Translations under genes and position numbers: made by a program | Part shown: piece after piece, positions 46,511 through 58,537 of the stretch | Position numbering within the stretch: position 1 is the stretch's first letter | Layout: each line of letters starts with the position of its first letter | From: Daphnia pulex | Taxonomy: Eukaryota; Arthropoda; Branchiopoda; Diplostraca; Daphniidae | NCBI RefSeq assembly: GCF_021134715.1 | Contig: NC_060024.1 | Coordinates: 8,432,001 to 8,496,000 of the forward strand | Length of the DNA: 64,000 nucleotides | Direction of reading: 5' to 3' | Notes under the pieces: model-generated | Told to the model about the DNA's origin: nothing | What the model saw: the letters and a program-made list of their open reading frames with translations, nothing else | Databases searched by the model: none

Positions 46511-47586
46511 AGAATCTAGCTTTTTTCAAAAATAAATTTTGATCATGAAAATTTTAAAGTGAAGATGAAAAGAAAGTTTCTGATATTGATCATACCAACG
46601 ACATACCGGTACGCCAGACTTATAGGCTGACGTACTAGAGACGAGGAACAAATCTTTGGCGGCATCGAGTCAATCCTCTTTGTCAGCAGCTCACCAAGGT
46701 AAAATGAAAAGAAACATGTGAACATTTCGAGCAATCGAGAATGAGGAAATTATTAGCGATTCTAGTTGAAAGATTATTGGGTTGGGTTATCAGGAAAGGT
46801 CAAATTGTTTATTTGTTTCTGGTGGGACTGAGGCGAAATGTGTCGAGCTGATCATACGGGGGCATCTTTTCCTATAGTGGGGCCGACCTCAAAGACTTGG
46901 TGGGAAACCTTTTTTGGTGTTATTCTCATCACTTACTACTTATTCGAGAAAGTTAGACAGAAAAAAGCCATGCATTGAATTTTTGTCTGCGTAGTTCTAG
47001 CCAATCTGAACCGCTTTGAAAGAAAACAAACAAAATTATAGTTTCCTTCGGCTAAATTTTCTTTAAACATTGTAAAACATAGTCTGTGGTGGACCAGCAG
47101 TAGAGAGAGAGTTAGTTGAATGATTTCTACGCGTGCATAATCGCATTCGTCTCTGACTCTCTGTCGGTATATACGGGACGGAGGAATAAGTTATCGAGCT
47201 AAATTAGCTTGAGCTTTGATATTAAATGGGCCCTATTATTCCAATTAATAAAATCTCAAAAGCCTCGTTTCGAAAAGTCTCGCGAAAAGTATTCAATTAT
47301 TCATGGATTACTACGGATTCTTTCTTAAACTGTAAACCTTAAAGTGAAATGGTATGTATTTTAAATCAAATGTATGAATGAATTTGACAACAATTATTTG
47401 ATATTTGAATTGATTGTATTATTCAGTTTCGAAAAAAAGTTATGATTCCTTTGCCTACCACACTCTTCGGCACCAGACATAATCAAAATTTCCCCGTTAA
47501 AGTCGACTGCACGGCTTCGTATAGAATCCAAAAATGACTGGGCTACGTTTCAGCAAAGTAGGTTCTTGCCTCTTGATCTGCTATTC
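46511..47586. other. Intergenic, nothing recognised
   Basis: AT-rich sequence with no supported gene; the short frame 46543-46734 lacks any family features. Confidence 0.5.
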
Positions 47587-48582
47587 TCAATCCAGCAATC
47601 CAGTGTCAGACATATCCACCCATAGATCCATATCCGTATCCACCCACTGGTCCTTGTCAAAAAACATCTGCTCAACTGATGAGCGAAACCACTTGGATTT
47701 TTGAGTTGACCAACCGTCATTCGGTGACTGTGGCTTTTGCTGCTCCTGATTCTGGTTTAGGGTTATTACTTCTTCTAAATGTTCCGTTAACTCCAAAATG
47801 ACTTTTGGGTTGTAGTCTGATTCCGGCTCCAATAACGTCTCTTCCATCACGTTATCAGGAGTAGGAAAATTTAGAGCGATATCCGTGAAAGGGTTTGTCC
47901 TGGATTTGGAATCCGCGTTGGTCTCTATTTGCAACGTCTGGGACCAACCAAGATGAATTCCTTCAGTGGAGTGAAAGTTTGGTGCTTGCAGCACTAAGGG
48001 GAGTGATTTTCTCTCAGACACTTTCCCAGCAGGGGCGATTCTGTAAGGATTTGTCAATTCCTCTTTAACTTCAGGTTTTACAAGTGGATTGCGTTCGGGT
48101 TCAATCACGTCATAAGTAGAGTTTTCTTGAGTCATTCTCGCCATCAAGGGAATTGCTTCTTTTGGTATGATGCCATCTGGAAACCAAATTCGCAGTTGCT
48201 CCACTTCGGCCGGTGTAAGCGGATGGTTTTCCTTCGGAAATGCTGCTGATGGACGAACAGAAATCCCCTTTTGCTGCTTCTCCCGTTGCCTATTCTTTTC
48301 GATGGCAAAATTGTCCTTTGCCCATTGAACGCTGGGTGATTGACGAAGTTCGGCGCACTTAGTTTGTTCTTGGTTCAACTGCTTGCAGATCTGATCCCGC
48401 GCTATTTCGAGACAAGTCAACTTCCTTTCCAATTGGCTCGCCTTTTTCAACATCAGCGGGCAGTTGCTGCACCTTGAATCCTGAAGTGTAGACGGGAGTT
48501 CTGGTTGCGGAACAGATTCAGGAGCAGGTACCCACGGAAACGGGATGTTCGACGAGTGGGCCATTAAAGGTGGAATCGACAT
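47587..48582 (-). CDS. Orphan intronless protein with coiled coil
   Basis: An uninterrupted 331-aa frame from ATG 48582. Residues 1-35 are Pro-rich. Residues about 37-80 form a predicted coiled coil (CPLMLKKASQLERKLTCLE) with CSNC near its start. A basic stretch (KNRQREKQQK) follows at about 97-106, then a conserved-looking TPAEVEQLRIWFPDG, and an acidic Trp/Asp-rich C-terminus (DQWVDTDMDLWVDMSD). A basic region plus acidic tail would suit a nuclear regulator, but the heptad precedes the basic region, so it is not a standard bZIP. A TATA box lies 76 bases upstream. Family not recognised; it could be lineage-specific or a retrocopy. Confidence 0.7.
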   Translation of the reverse strand: MSIPPLMAHSSNIPFPWVPAPESVPQPELPSTLQDSRCSNCPLMLKKASQLERKLTCLEIARDQICKQLNQEQTKCAELRQSPSVQWAKDNFAIEKNRQREKQQKGISVRPSAAFPKENHPLTPAEVEQLRIWFPDGIIPKEAIPLMARMTQENSTYDVIEPERNPLVKPEVKEELTNPYRIAPAGKVSERKSLPLVLQAPNFHSTEGIHLGWSQTLQIETNADSKSRTNPFTDIALNFPTPDNVMEETLLEPESDYNPKVILELTEHLEEVITLNQNQEQQKPQSPNDGWSTQKSKWFRSSVEQMFFDKDQWVDTDMDLWVDMSDTGLLD

Positions 48583-48658
48583 TTCGGTGCTTTTACTTTG
48601 ACTGCGCGAGAAATCTCAGATAAAACTGTGAACTAGACTAGATGGGAAATGGTGTTCC

Positions 48659-48664
48659 TTATAT
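48659..48664 (-). promoter_or_regulatory. TATA box of the orphan gene
   Basis: GCATATAAGGAA on the minus strand; about 30 bases downstream lies TAGTTCACAGT, a plausible initiator, and 76 bases downstream is the start codon. Confidence 0.6.
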
Positions 48665-48669
48665 GCACA

Positions 48670-49180
48670 CTCGATCTCCGAATCGCCACTCCAACAGCCG
48701 TTTGGGTCAATATAATTACATTATATCCCAAATAATAAAATGTGATGCCATTAAGCTTTAGTTAATCTAAAACTTTATTATATTACCCATGTATTTCAAA
48801 AAAGAAATGAAGTTTTTAATTAATAGTCATCGAAATATATTCGAGAATAAAAAATCCGTACGGCTGCCAATTTCGTATAATTTTTCGTGAATCGTAATAA
48901 GAATATTTTGTCATTGACAAATGAATTCCATTAAATTTGGAAGAAGGGCATTGAGTTTAATACTGTCTTGTAATTCCATTAACGATAATTTGGAAAAACA
49001 TAAAATTTATTGTGTAAGTAAGTATATAGAGTAGGCAGAGATATAGTCCTGCCTCTATCCATAGGATGGACGAAACCCGTCCGACTCGTTCGAGTTGGAC
49101 TTGGACGTCCCATAGCCGAAAGCGTTAGTCCTGTCGCCTTTGGGCGTCGTTCAGCCTAATTTCCCACAATACCAAGAAAT
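48670..49180. other. Intergenic, nothing recognised
   Basis: AT-rich and then a GC-richer stem-forming patch at 49045-49160 (GACGAAACCCGTCC). No gene seen. Confidence 0.4.
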
Positions 49181-49989
49181 AGGAATTTTTTAAATGAGTT
49201 AGCCTAGTCATATTTTGTCGAATTCAAAAGATGCTTACATGAAATCATGAATACTGTTACCAACGATTTTCCTTACCAACTGTTACTAAGAACCTATGGT
49301 GCGAGAGTCCGGCTCAATAAAGGTTTTCGCTTCAGGTTCATCAAAATTATTTTGATTTCTAGTTAAACGAAAATTCTAAATCTCCAATTGTCTCATGTAA
49401 AAGGAAAAAAAAATGATTGATGCCCAATCAAAATGCCAAACAACCGGAAAAGGTCAAATTACTGCAGTACAATATTAAGTATACAGTAGCTAACGCCCTA
49501 AACGGATACTGGCATACACAAACAAATTTCATTTAACGAAAAACTGTTTTTCTTCATTGAGTATGTGTGTGTAAATTGTCTGTGTAACGTGTAAGTCACA
49601 TATAAAAAAATGAGCCGTTAGATATGACTACAGGAGACTGGCGAATTATTTGTCAACATTTGCCATCGTGGTTTTTGCTTTGGTCGCTTCTGCTGTGATT
49701 AATGGTTGAGGCCGTGATCATTAAAATCAATTAAAATCAATTAAAAATGAACATACATAGTATCTATTTAGGGATTTGGGGGGGGGGCGAATTAATTCAA
49801 ATCGGATCTTTTGGAAACAGGAAATTTGTATCGCTAAAATCGGCTAAAATATTTATTGTGATAATATCGGTTCATTCGCGAGACGGTATACTTTTTTGTG
49901 TATTTTGCTGATGGGCCCGCAAAAAAAAGAACTATTCGATTAAATTTATGACTGGAATAAATAACAAAAACATTGGAATAAGATTTTTT

Positions 49990-50900
49990 TTTTTTAAGCT
50001 AGATTCTACACAGGAATGGGACCCATCGATTCATGTACACATGCGTTGTTGTGATATATTTGTATTCCATATTTAATAGGAGAATTACGTTGCGGTTCTA
50101 TAGCAGGGAAGATATAGCCAATCCTATGCTAGAGAACTCCCGAACCGGTTCTCAAACGCCTTCAACGAAGGGTTCGCCGTAGGGAATTCGCAACTTAACA
50201 TACAGCATGACACGTTTTTACTGATTCACCCAAATGTCCACAAAGCAATTTGATTAAACTATTCGATACATTTTACAAAATTCTAAAATGTATGAGATCT
50301 AGTGTAATTGTACTCGGCGATACTTCAGAATTGAAGTAAAGATAATTTCAGAGTTGACAAGACTTGACGATTATTTTCTGTACGGGGTTATGTAATAGTT
50401 CCTGTCAACAACCGACGGGCGAAAAAAAAAACAAATAAAAAAGGTGAAGGTTGCACCAAGGGCGGACTCATTTATTCAGGCTAATTACATGAAAATAAAG
50501 GAAAACCTCATTCAGAAGGGAATGAATAAATATAACGTAGATGAACATAGGGAACGTAGGGAAAATTTAATCACTGAAACGAACAGAATTTGAATTTTAA
50601 CATGGTTTAAGTTTATTACTGGGGGGGGGAGAGGAACTTATTCCAAATTGGACTTTCGGAAACGGGAAATTTGTTTCGCTAAAATATTTATTGTGATATC
50701 GGTTCATTCTCGAGACCGTTTATTTTTTATGTATTTGGCTGACGTCGTTTAAAAATTGACTTTAAATTTTTCTTGGAATAAATAGAAACAATTTGTTGGA
50801 ATAATTTAAAAAATTATTTTAATTTAAAAATTATTTTAACACTCACATAATTGGATCGATATCGGGAACGTCTGCATTGAAAGATATGCTAGTGTGACGG
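49990..50900. repeat. Inverted duplication, right arm
   Basis: Reverse complement of 45660-46510 with indels. Segment 49780-49900 is a further partial copy of 50625-50720 (shared AAATTTGTTTCGCTAAAATA-type text and GGTTCATTC..CGAGA). Confidence 0.75.
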
Positions 50901-51099
50901 TATTTAACACCGAGACACGTTGAGGATGGGCTTCATACAGTTTGCAACATGGATGACGCCCTTCCCACTGCAACAGAACATATATCATCAATACATGACA
51001 ATTCAATAATTCACCAATGAAGTCTCATCCGCTCGTGAGATTTTCCGTAAGCAGAACAGATGCATGTATCCTGGTGGCGATGGGTGAAAGTGATTTTTC

Positions 51100-51172
51100 T
51101 TAGATGTGGAGTCGAACTCAGGTCTGCTTCGTACACGAAACGACGCTTTATCCAACTCAACCAATGCCTAAC
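51100..51172 (-). ncRNA. tRNA-like SINE head
   Basis: On the minus strand: TTGAGTTGGATAAAGCG (A-box-like), a four-pair arm TCGT/ACGA around a seven-base loop TTCGTGT, and GAGTTCGACTCC (B box). The acceptor stem is not convincing, so it is more likely a SINE head than a tRNA gene. Confidence 0.5.
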
Positions 51173-51455
51173 ACAATATATTATAAAAAGTAAATATTTG
51201 TTTTTCTTTCTCTCACAACAATATTTTAGTGAGCTACTAGTAGAGGTAGCCAAACGCCCTAGCCCTGTGCTCAGCCAGAATAATCAAGGGATCTTGAAGG
51301 TTCCCTGATAGGTTCCTCATCTAGGTTCAAAAATTATTTTGATTTCTACTTAAATGAAAATTCTAAATCTCTAAGTTTGCCATAGAAAAGGAAAAAATGT
51401 AACCCTCTACTTTAAAAAGTATGCGCGATTGATATTATTGATGCCCAATACACAG

Positions 51456-53080
51456 TATACAAACCGAGTAAGAAAAATATCTGACAGCATCTCAAACGAT
51501 ATATTCTAGCACGACAAATATGAGAATAGAAATATAGAAAGAAATGATGCGAGAAGAAAAGAACTAAGGAAGATAAGAGACGGTCACTTTTTTTGTTTTA
51601 ACTTGATACGTTCGACCCGTTGAAATCAGGAATCCGCTGGATGTGTAATTTATTTTTTTTTCCTTTTTCTTTCAAATTTCATTTTTCCTTTTCTTAAGAA
51701 AAGCGGAATTCCTGGAACAAGCGGGGCTGTGGCATTCTCCAACTGCAAGCATCCGTAAATGTTAGACGTGTCCGATAAGACGGAAATGAGTCGCGAAGTG
51801 TGGGGGGTGGAAAGTGCGCAGGTTTGATAATCGAAGGCGGGAGATGGAAGAGAGGGTCGAGATAATCAAAAGCGGAGAGAGCAAATTACTTCTGCACGCA
51901 GCAAATTTCGCTGACACAGATGTCAAAGGAAAAGAAAGAGAAGCACGAGACAGAAGAATCATAGTGACAACGGGAAAATCAAGAAAGTAGGAAATGGGCA
52001 AACTTAGCTGAGAGAAGGTGGGAGGAGAATAATCAGCAACAGAACAAAAAAGGAGGCAAGATTTCGATTGCCAACGTCGAAAATAAAACATGGGTGAACG
52101 ACAAAAAAATGCTGTACAGGCACAGACACACACACACGCGCGCACAATAGAGAACAGAAATGAGCTTTGAAATCATACTACAAATGGGTTATACGAGCAC
52201 ACACACACTCTGGGGGGGGGAGAGAGAAGAATAAAGACGAAGACAGTTATGTTTGAAAAAAAGGGATTAAAAAATGTTTCTTATTTCGCAATGTTCTTTA
52301 CTTCTTCCTCCCTCTCTCATTCTGTGGGACTCAGCTTCTACATGGTTATGTGGTCGGGTGTTCAAGGGATGCGAGAGACTAGATTCCTCGATACCAACAC
52401 GAGTTTTAAAAAAATTAATAATAATAATAACGCACAGTTCCACTGAGGTCTATGGTGATGACGAGTGAGCGACCAATCTGGGAATGAAAGCAAGCGAATC
52501 CCTTCTTAAACCCACACATCCCTCAATTTAACTGAAACCCTCAAAAAGATGGCGATAGAATGATTATTTGAAGAAAAAATTGATAATAATCAAAAACCAA
52601 AAATTTGAATAAACGAATGGACCCGTGATACCACCGGTGCCCTCCTGAAGTTATATATTTTGTGTTTCCTTTTTCACTCGCCATCTCTTCTCATATTTTG
52701 GAAACCGTTACTTTTTGTTGTTGTTGTTGCTGCTGTGCCCCTTTAGTGTTATCAATCAAAATTTAAGGAAACTAACTGGGAGTAAGTCTGTCCAATATAT
52801 CGGGCTAGCTACGAGATTAAATTCATCAAGTGAGCTTGAAAACGCACTCTCCAAGTGCCCTTGGGTCGTATCTGATGAATGCCGAATAATTGCATAAATG
52901 AATTAAATGGATCGTTGTCAACGGCGAGAAAAAAGTTATTGGGGTGGGGGAGCTATCGAAAGAGATGAGAGAGTTGTCTCTTCTGTGTTTTTTTTTTTTT
53001 TTTTTATCCTTCAAAGAGAGAACAGTGGGTTCGTAATAAACCCACACATTTGGTTAGAGCTACTTGTGTTAAGACCGCCA
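51456..53080 (-). other. dock 3' flank and presumed 3' UTR
   Basis: No gene. Contains a CA/CG dinucleotide run at about 52125-52145, a second CACACACAC run at about 52199, a G run at 52212 and a T run at 52988-53005. Confidence 0.5.
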
Positions 53081-54931
53081 TTAGGCCATCGGTTGCATCG
53101 GTCTTGTCGCCGGAGTGGGTGGTGCAAAAGAAGGTGGGATATATCCGACAGGCTTGGGTAGTGGTCGGATAAGGAAGAGACGTTCTCCTTTTTCTGACGT
53201 GAAAATGGGGGATCTTTGGTAGTGGTCTACCAACTGGTCGATAGAATGGAACCTAATTCGAATATTAATCAGAATGTAATTGGAAGACTATGAAATGAAT
53301 ATAATCCGATCTTACCTCCGCTGACCGATGACATACAAAGCTCCTTCGACGTGGACTCGGAAATGCTTATTGCGACCGGGTGCTTTCAGAGACACGGAGT
53401 AATCTCCAACCTATTATTTACAAATGAATTAGTAAACGTAAACTCTAAAATAGTTTTTTTTTTAAACAAATTACGTTGGTTTCAGATGATCGCACAAGAA
53501 AGTCTCCATCTTGACCATACTGATTAAGTAGATTATCGCATTCAGCTCGGGTGATGGCTCCGTAAAACCAGGATTTTTCTTTCAAGTGAGGGAAATTAGG
53601 ATCCTGGCTCAGGCTAGCAGATACGGCGGGAGGTGTATTCAAACTCAAGGCATCCAAACTTCGCCCCATGCCGTCTACTGCGTTACTTCCGTTGTTCGGC
53701 ATCGGGGGCAAATTGCTGACAGGAGGCCCACCTGGAGCACCATTACCACCAGGTGCTCGTTGACGGAAAGGTTCGGTCAAAAAGTCGCTAATCTCCTAAA
53801 GAAACAAGAAGAACAAGTTTTATTGTAACGAGCATAACGTTACCAATAATTAATTAGTCACGACGAAATAATACCTGAACGTAGTTCTTTGGAATCAAAC
53901 CAATTGAACCATTGGTGTTCCGGGCTCGATACCAATCCGGATCTGCAGGTGGACGATCAAGAATTTCAAGTCTCTCGCCTTTAACGAAGCTTAGTTCTTC
54001 GTTATTTTGTGCAGCAAAGCTGTAAAATATATCAAATACCAAAATAAATTTTAATCCAAATTAATGACTAAAATTCGGCTTACCTGTAAAGAGCAACTAC
54101 GACATCCAAAACATTCTCGGCTGCTGAGTACATGTGTTCTCCCGCAGACATAACCATAGCTGATGCAGCCGGCGGTGCGACGCTTGCTGTCATGTTTGCT
54201 ACAGGCTGCTGCTGCTGTTGTAATGAATCTGGGAGGGTATAATTTGATGGAAACCATCCAATTTGGTTTTGGTATTGACCTTTCCACCAACCATCACTGC
54301 TTTTTTCAAGCACGAGCACCTTTGTTCCTAATAAATGCATTGATTGAAGTGTTAGTAAACATACTGGGGGTGTTGACGTCAATTTGCAACAAGTTACCTT
54401 TCACAAGAGACAATTCATCAGTTTGCTGAGCAACATAATTGTAACGAACAAGCGCCCAGCCTTGGTGAGGCCCTGCATTGAGATCATGAGCTGGATAATG
54501 TGATGTATCAGGAGAAGGGCGCTTGATTACTACTGGAGAATCAACTTCTCTCACGGGAGAGCCACCGGGACTGTTGGAGGATTTGTTGATGCTATTCCCT
54601 TTTTTCACTCTCTTCTTGATTGAGTCAAATATAGATGGTTTCTCCTTCTTCACATAATTGCTAGGGACATATCCCCATTGGTGTTGAGAATTTTGAACTT
54701 TCCACCAATGTTTTGAGTCATCCAGCAATAGAAGTTTGTCATTCTTCCTTAAACTCAACTCCTGTGATCCTTGGGCAACATAATCATACTTTGCAATGAC
54801 ATAACAGTCTTCAATGGCTTTGCCTGAAACGAATGCAATAAACCAACATATAAACATCAACTAATGACAACTGCATAATGAGTCACCCTATAATAATAAA
54901 CCAACATACCCATTTTTAGACTGCTAGACAT
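53081..54931 (-). CDS. dock: NCK/Dreadlocks SH2-SH3 adaptor
   Basis: Seven exons (54910-54931, 54398-54823, 54084-54327, 53875-54019, 53475-53795, 53316-53410, 53081-53252) give 474 aa. Three SH3 domains (about 14-68, 127-178 and 227-279) show ALYDY-like and WW/W motifs and SNYV or KNYV ends. A Gly/Pro/Asn-rich linker leads to one SH2 domain (from Trp355, phosphotyrosine-binding Arg381 in FLVRSS). This is the NCK/Dock architecture linking phosphotyrosine receptors to Pak, WASP-family and actin control, for example in axon guidance. It is longer than human NCK1 (377 aa) because of the linkers. A basic stretch, KKRVKKG, lies between SH3-1 and SH3-2. The ATG at 54931 begins a 22-nt first coding exon. 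Confidence 0.95.
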
Positions 54932-55707
54932 TATGTTGTGCGACCCTTAGCGGACACCAATGAGCAATCACTGCCCAAAAATGCTTTGATTTTGAGCAAT
55001 ACTCAAGCTGAACGATGCAAATTCAATTCAATGACTCGTCTTTATCGATTTTAATCCTCGAAAAACTTTTCGTGGGCAGGGCCAGTTTTTAGTTAGCTGC
55101 CATGTTGAATACGATGCCTGCTGAGTTGCCATTTACTTTAAAGGCTAGAGCGGAGCTGACGAGAAATAAAATGTGAAATTTACATTGTAAAAAAAGTTTA
55201 GAATTTATAGAGGATTGATCCATCAATTTTGGTCATTGGAATGATTTCCGCGCATGCAATATCGTAACAGATTACGATTATTGCACTGTTGCATTTTCAA
55301 ATAGTTGCTCAGCCAAGAGGGAACTAAGAGACTTATTTCTATTTATGCTGTACTTCATTTAGCTAGTTTGACTAGTATCCACGAGCCGCAGGTGAAACCA
55401 TCCCAATCTTTCCACCTCATGATGATCGGGTACCATAACCACTGGACCACGCCAGTAATATCATTTATGAATTTTTTTTACTACACATTAAATTGTTTTA
55501 TTCACATTTTATTTTTGCGGAGCTGACGAGTCTTTTATAATTTTTTTTAAATTGATGATTATTTATTTTCCGGTAATCATATTCAGTTTACATTAAATTC
55601 GAAAATTTCTATGCGTTTCCAAATGCGGGTTTAAAATAACAAATAATTTGTCTTGAAAATGGTATTGTTTTATTGTGCATTGACGAATTAATCGTGGCGC
55701 AGTTTAA
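54932..55707. other. dock upstream region and TMLHE 3' flank
   Basis: Contains a tRNA-like segment (55385-55455) and AT-rich DNA; no gene. AATAAA-type signals for TMLHE are not clear-cut. Confidence 0.4.
55385..55455 (-). ncRNA. Possible tRNA-derived SINE fragment
   Basis: Minus strand GTGGTCCAGTGGTTATGG resembles an A-box region, and ATGGTTTCACCTG is a poor B box at tRNA-like distance. Weak. Confidence 0.3.
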
Positions 55708-57658
55708 TCAAGATATTATTCCATAATGTCGCGCTTTGCTCATAAAGTCCGATCGGGAATAATAACAACCTCTCAATACTCTTTCACCCTGATAACTTTC
55801 ACGCCCATGCAAGAGCCTCCAGTTATCAATTATCATCACGGTTCCTGGTGAGAGACGAAACCGATATTCGTTTTCTTTTTTCTTTACGAGCGTCGCCATG
55901 GTTTTTAGATAACGATAATGGGTACCGACTTCCTCTTGTGGGATACCAGAAAGAGGCGACCGATCTAGCATGTTGAACCTGAATAAAGAATAAATTTACT
56001 GTAATTAAAATAGAAACGCCTTTTTATTCAGACAAAAGTATCTTACCGAATCTGTTCCAACTTATGGCTCACTGGATGATGACGGAAGATGGGACCCCAA
56101 GAAGAGAAATGCTCACCTGGTTCAATATACTCGGCTTCCATATTTACTTTGGACAAATAATCGTAGGCAGAAGGATCAAGCTGTTTTAACTGCTTAGCCA
56201 CGTGAAATCCGTCTACCAAGAAAGATTCGCAACCCGTCCCATTGAAATGAGTACAATGAAAAACCAAAAGCCTAAAACAATGAACGGATAGGATAGAAAA
56301 GGATAAATTCAGTTCAAAAATAAGAATTAAATCAACAAGAAAAGAGGGAAATCCATACCCTTGCGCTTCAGTAAAATAAGTGTTGTCTGTATGGGCTTCT
56401 AAATAGCCGTTCAGGTAACCCGTATCCTTATGGTCGAAATTGGTACCGGTTTCCCAAAACTTTCCAAAGACCGTGTGGGACATACGGCAGATACGCTCGA
56501 TAACCGCGCTGGTGTCAAGTTTCGTTGGTGGTACTTGCTCTATTTTGACGAAGCCGTACTGAAAGACCCGGCGATATATTTCACGTAATATTTTATCATC
56601 ACTCATCAGGCGTTGATGCGAAATGGGCTCTAAACCCAATAAATTCACGGTAGTTCCATCCCATGTAGTCAATCGGTCCGTCTCTTCTTGTAGTGCTTTG
56701 TACTTCCCGTCGTAAGTATTGCTAACAAGCCACGGGATTGAATAAGATGACTTATGCCCGTCAGACCCTATGAAACAAAGCAAAATAGGAGAGTAGAAAT
56801 TTGTAATTATTGAATTTCTTGTTATGCAGTTATCTTAAATGGGAGGACTTACAGCAAATGTGCAATAAACCGTCGCTCTGTGAATAAGTTGATATCGCAA
56901 TTTGATCACTCAATTTCAGGATATCGTTGTTTCTTTGACAGGTAACGTCGTTATAGCATTCTGGACACCTGCATACAGGAGAAAATATATCGAACAAGCT
57001 CCACATCACCTTTGGCGCGCTGCCGACCGCTCAAATAGAAAAAATGCTCCGGATGTGATATTTTTATATAATGACTTACCTACAGTGGTCTCGAAGCCAG
57101 ATGGGGTGCAGCTTCAATGGTGCGCTAGTGTTGGGTAAATGTACATTCAGCAATTTTGGCCGGTCATAATGTTCGTTTTCTAGTAATTGAAAACTTGGTT
57201 GATTATTATGTTAACCATAATTTAAAAAATGAGACAAATCCGAAAAAGTCTCTAAACAAATTTCCATCGAATAATAATTGACTCTATTAATCATTCTGTA
57301 TTTAATATGAGTTTAGAAAGCAAATAATATTTTATAACTGAAAGAAATTTTTTTACACTATTGAAAATGAACATATAGCGATGACGATTACCGAAAATTA
57401 CTGATTTAGGTATAAGATCATTCTGGGGTGTAACTTACAATAAAAATGTCCCGCTATGTCGTGAGATAAAGACCGGATCTCACAAAAGAACTGTTAAATC
57501 TATAGTTCTATACTAGACCTACCTTGAATCTGAAGGTTACTTCCAGAAGAATATTTGCACAATATTTTCAAGGGGACTCTTTTAGTAGGCAGTAAAGTAT
57601 TCTTTAAAAATCCAGAAGGCAATTTGGGCAGGATGGTTTTGAATTTTAAGATACTCAT
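55708..57658 (-). CDS. TMLHE: Trimethyllysine dioxygenase, mitochondrial
   Basis: Six exons (57523-57658, 57080-57179, 56853-56968, 56359-56767, 56047-56271, 55708-55978) give 418 aa, close to human TMLHE (421). It catalyses the first step of carnitine synthesis, hydroxylating trimethyllysine with Fe(II), 2-oxoglutarate and oxygen in mitochondria. Residues 1-45 are basic and hydroxylated, without acidic residues: a transit peptide. WLRDHCRCPECY and WSDGH belong to the N-terminal domain. The iron ligands are His243 and Asp245 (HTDNTYF) and His386 (DNWRLLHGRE). BBOX1 is the alternative paralogue, but the transit peptide, length and DNWRLLHGRE favour TMLHE. Confidence 0.92.
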
Positions 57659-58537
57659 TTCTAAGCATCAAATAATAATGTTATAGCTTGTTTCTACTTG
57701 GGTGTTCACTTACAACTAAAACTGTAAGTTCACTGCCACTGTATCTACATCTGGATTATATGGCAGTTTTATTCAATGACCTAATAAAGATATTAAACAT
57801 TTGGTCAAAGAACCAAACAAATTATCAGAAGCAATTCACCTTTGGAACTTGGAAGGGGGGCAAAGAACGCAACAATATGTGACGCACAGAAGGTATTTTA
57901 CCCACAGATAGGCATGAAAAGTGATACAATAACTTCTTAATACCCTTGAATGGACACGTAGATTAATAGCTGTAGAAGGTTATCTAGAACTACAAACTTA
58001 GTTTGGGAAAATACCTTTGACAAGGTTTTTACTTTAATCCACTTTCAAATTTTTTCACGTTCAGGATATGCAGACGAAAATGAGATGGCGGTATTTACTA
58101 ATTACTATTCCTGTTCTGTATGTGTTGCAAACTTGCCGCTTCTACAAATGAATCCGTACTGCACAGTCGGCACTCTATAGTCAGACTGTCAAGAGTTTTT
58201 AAAAACATTTTTTTTGTTTAAACAACAAAATCAACTACAGGGCGTGATCAGGCTTTATCTATGCTTGTTAAATATTTAAAGGGGTTCGTTGTAAATCTTC
58301 TGTTTCTCCTCTGTTCATCATGCTGTGAGTTTCTAAGCGAATATGAAATTATAAGACTAATATGTGCTTAATACGGTTGTAGTGTCCCAGTTCGCTTATA
58401 AGAATTAAGCAGTTAATTTAAGTTTAAGTAATATCTAATGGGAAAAAATGATACGGCATTCAGTCTGGTAACAATACTTCAAGTCAAAATTGAACCCCGT
58501 AATATTTTGTCAATCCATGGATCAAAGGTAATGTTAT
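57659..58537. other. TMLHE promoter region and UTP18 3' flank
   Basis: About 0.9 kb, AT-rich, no gene. The frame 57688-57882 is unsupported. Confidence 0.45.

Noticed and set aside
47587-48582. Classification of the orphan as a bZIP or XBP1-type factor
   Set aside because: The coiled coil precedes the basic patch and the bZIP N-x7-R signature is not present.
49045-49115. Hammerhead-ribozyme-like stem with GGACGAAAC
   Set aside because: A TCCAT/ATGGA stem and GAAAC are present, but the essential CUGAUGA core is missing.
52125-52210. CRISPR-like or satellite array
   Set aside because: Only simple CA/CG dinucleotide runs; no spaced repeats.
56902-57138. 78-aa plus-strand frame over TMLHE exons 2-3
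   Set aside because: Antisense shadow of spliced TMLHE exons.
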